Below are positions 62,892 to 64,000 of a stretch of 64,000 bases of DNA, piece by piece. A program made the position numbers and the translations under genes. Source of the stretch: Chamaea fasciata (Eukaryota; Chordata; Aves; Passeriformes; Sylviidae); the NCBI GenBank assembly GCA_029207755.1, contig JARCOQ010000008.1:23487021-23551020 (forward strand), read 5' to 3'. Position 1 is the stretch's first letter. Each line of letters begins with the position of its first letter. The notes beneath the pieces are model-generated. The model ran no database searches. It was not told the origin of the DNA and was given only the letters and a program-made list of their open reading frames with translations.

Positions 62892-64000
62892 GGGTGCACC
62901 ACAACCCCAGCCAGCATAGCTGGTGGAGGTGGTGGCTGCAGGGTGACTCACTGGGGGCCAGCACCCCCTCCCAAAGCTGGGTGCCCATGGGGAGCTGCCT
63001 CCAGTCCTGCCTGCTTGGGGTACAGCCACCTCCTGTTTGGGGGGCACCAAAGCTCCATGGTGTGCCTCCTCCATGTTCACCACCCCCTCCTCACCCCCTG
63101 TTCCTGGGGACAGGAGGGAGGCATGAAGGGTTTCCCCCCGGGACAGCAGGTTGCCCCCAGCTGGATCCACATGCTGCTATGTGTGTGTGTGTGCCATGTG
63201 TGTGTGCGTGCGGTGTGTGCGCTGAATTAGCTGATGGAGTTCTGATAGACCAGTGGGAGGGAGAAAAGGAGAGAGCCCTGGCTGCTCTACCGGGGTTCCT
63301 AGCCTATCTTTACCCAGTGGGGAAGTTTTGGGAGAGGGGCCTAGGGCCCTTTGCTAGGCAGCCTGGGTGGGAAGGCAGGCAATGCTATTTCCACCTCTGG
63401 GACATGGCAGCTGGGAGGAGGGTGACCCAGGTACTGGGACTGTGCCTTGTCCTTAGCCCAGGTGCAGGGAGCACCCAAAACAAGTTGGCGGGGGGGGGAG
63501 GGTGAGTCTGGCACAGCTCTGGCATGAGACCTCCGACTTGGTGACACAAGTGCCACTGGAGTGATAGACTGGGGAGTGAGATGCCGAGCTCTCCCCAAAG
63601 CCAGCACCACAGCCACCCAGCTGGGCATCCTTTGGGGCTGCTGTGACAGCATCGGGCGCTCTGGCTGGCAAGAGGGGCTGCAGAGGCAGACACATGGGCA
63701 GAAGGGTGCAAATGCCAGCCAGGCCTAGACACACTGGTAGGAGCAGGGATGGGGAGAATCAGGGCTCCAACCCCAGCCTGCTGGAGCTTGAAAGAGGCAG
63801 AAAAGAAAACGTTCCCAGCATCTGACCTTGAACTGGCTCAGCCCAAAAGCCTTTCTCCACCCCAAAGCTATGAAAACTCCTCAAGCTTCAGACCCTGGCT
63901 GGCCTGACCTCCCCAAGCCCCCAGTACCCCAAACCCTCAGGGTAATTTGTTGCTGCTCACCCATTCCTGGGACGTGGGGAGAGTCTCATCAGAGCCGCAG
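62892..64000 (+). other. IHH 3' UTR and downstream sequence
   Basis: No AATAAA or ATTAAA was found before the window ends, so the 3' end of IHH is either beyond the window or uses a variant signal. An interrupted TG-rich tract lies at about 63178-63222. No other gene was seen. Confidence 0.5.
63178..63222 (+). repeat. Interrupted TG-rich microsatellite
   Basis: TGTGTGTGTGTGTG, then GCC-interrupted TGTGTGTGCGTGCGGTGTG sequence, about 300 bp after the IHH stop. Confidence 0.85.

Overview
The window is vertebrate nuclear DNA and most likely avian. All genes are split by GT-AG introns, with coding exons of about 60-660 bp. Promoters sit in CpG islands, and interspersed repeats are sparse. The only transposable elements I recognise are CR1/L3-type LINE remnants, including the bird-typical 3' tail that ends in TTCTATGATTCT-like sequence. 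Species cannot be fixed from the sequence alone.

Three genes lie in a row on the + strand, in the order known from amniotes (SLC23A3 - NHEJ1 - IHH; human 2q35). (1) 1-3316 holds the 3' part of SLC23A3, a nucleobase/ascorbate-transporter-family membrane protein. Eight complete coding exons and a probable scrap of a ninth are present; the 5' part lies off the left edge. (2) About 5.1-47.97 kb holds NHEJ1 (XLF), with seven coding exons giving a 298-aa protein. It has a CpG-island promoter with a ZNF143-type motif and an AATAAA signal at 47960. One intron, 11162-46782, is 35.6 kb long. (3) 53029-62891 holds IHH, with three exons giving a 408-aa Indian hedgehog precursor, under a large CpG island with SOX and RUNX motifs just upstream.

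The three proteins do not share a pathway. SLC23A3 is a membrane transporter homologue, NHEJ1 is a nuclear double-strand-break repair factor, and IHH is a secreted morphogen of cartilage and gut. The probable functional link is regulatory: in mammals, IHH enhancers have been mapped inside NHEJ1. The long NHEJ1 intron and the NHEJ1-IHH gap here contain several AT-richer blocks dense in homeobox, GATA, SOX, TCF, FOX and CRE-like motifs, standing out from GC-rich, low-complexity surroundings. These are my best candidates for regulatory DNA, but conservation cannot be tested from one sequence.

The remainder is intronic or intergenic sequence with microsatellites, a diverged 46-bp tandem repeat, a 40-bp tandem repeat, a perfect 21-bp inverted repeat in an SLC23A3 intron, two intragenic CpG islands (NHEJ1 intron 2 and IHH intron 2), a 23-base G run and two to three CR1-clade fragments. 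I found no tRNA, rRNA, recognised miRNA, CRISPR array or convincing extra protein gene.
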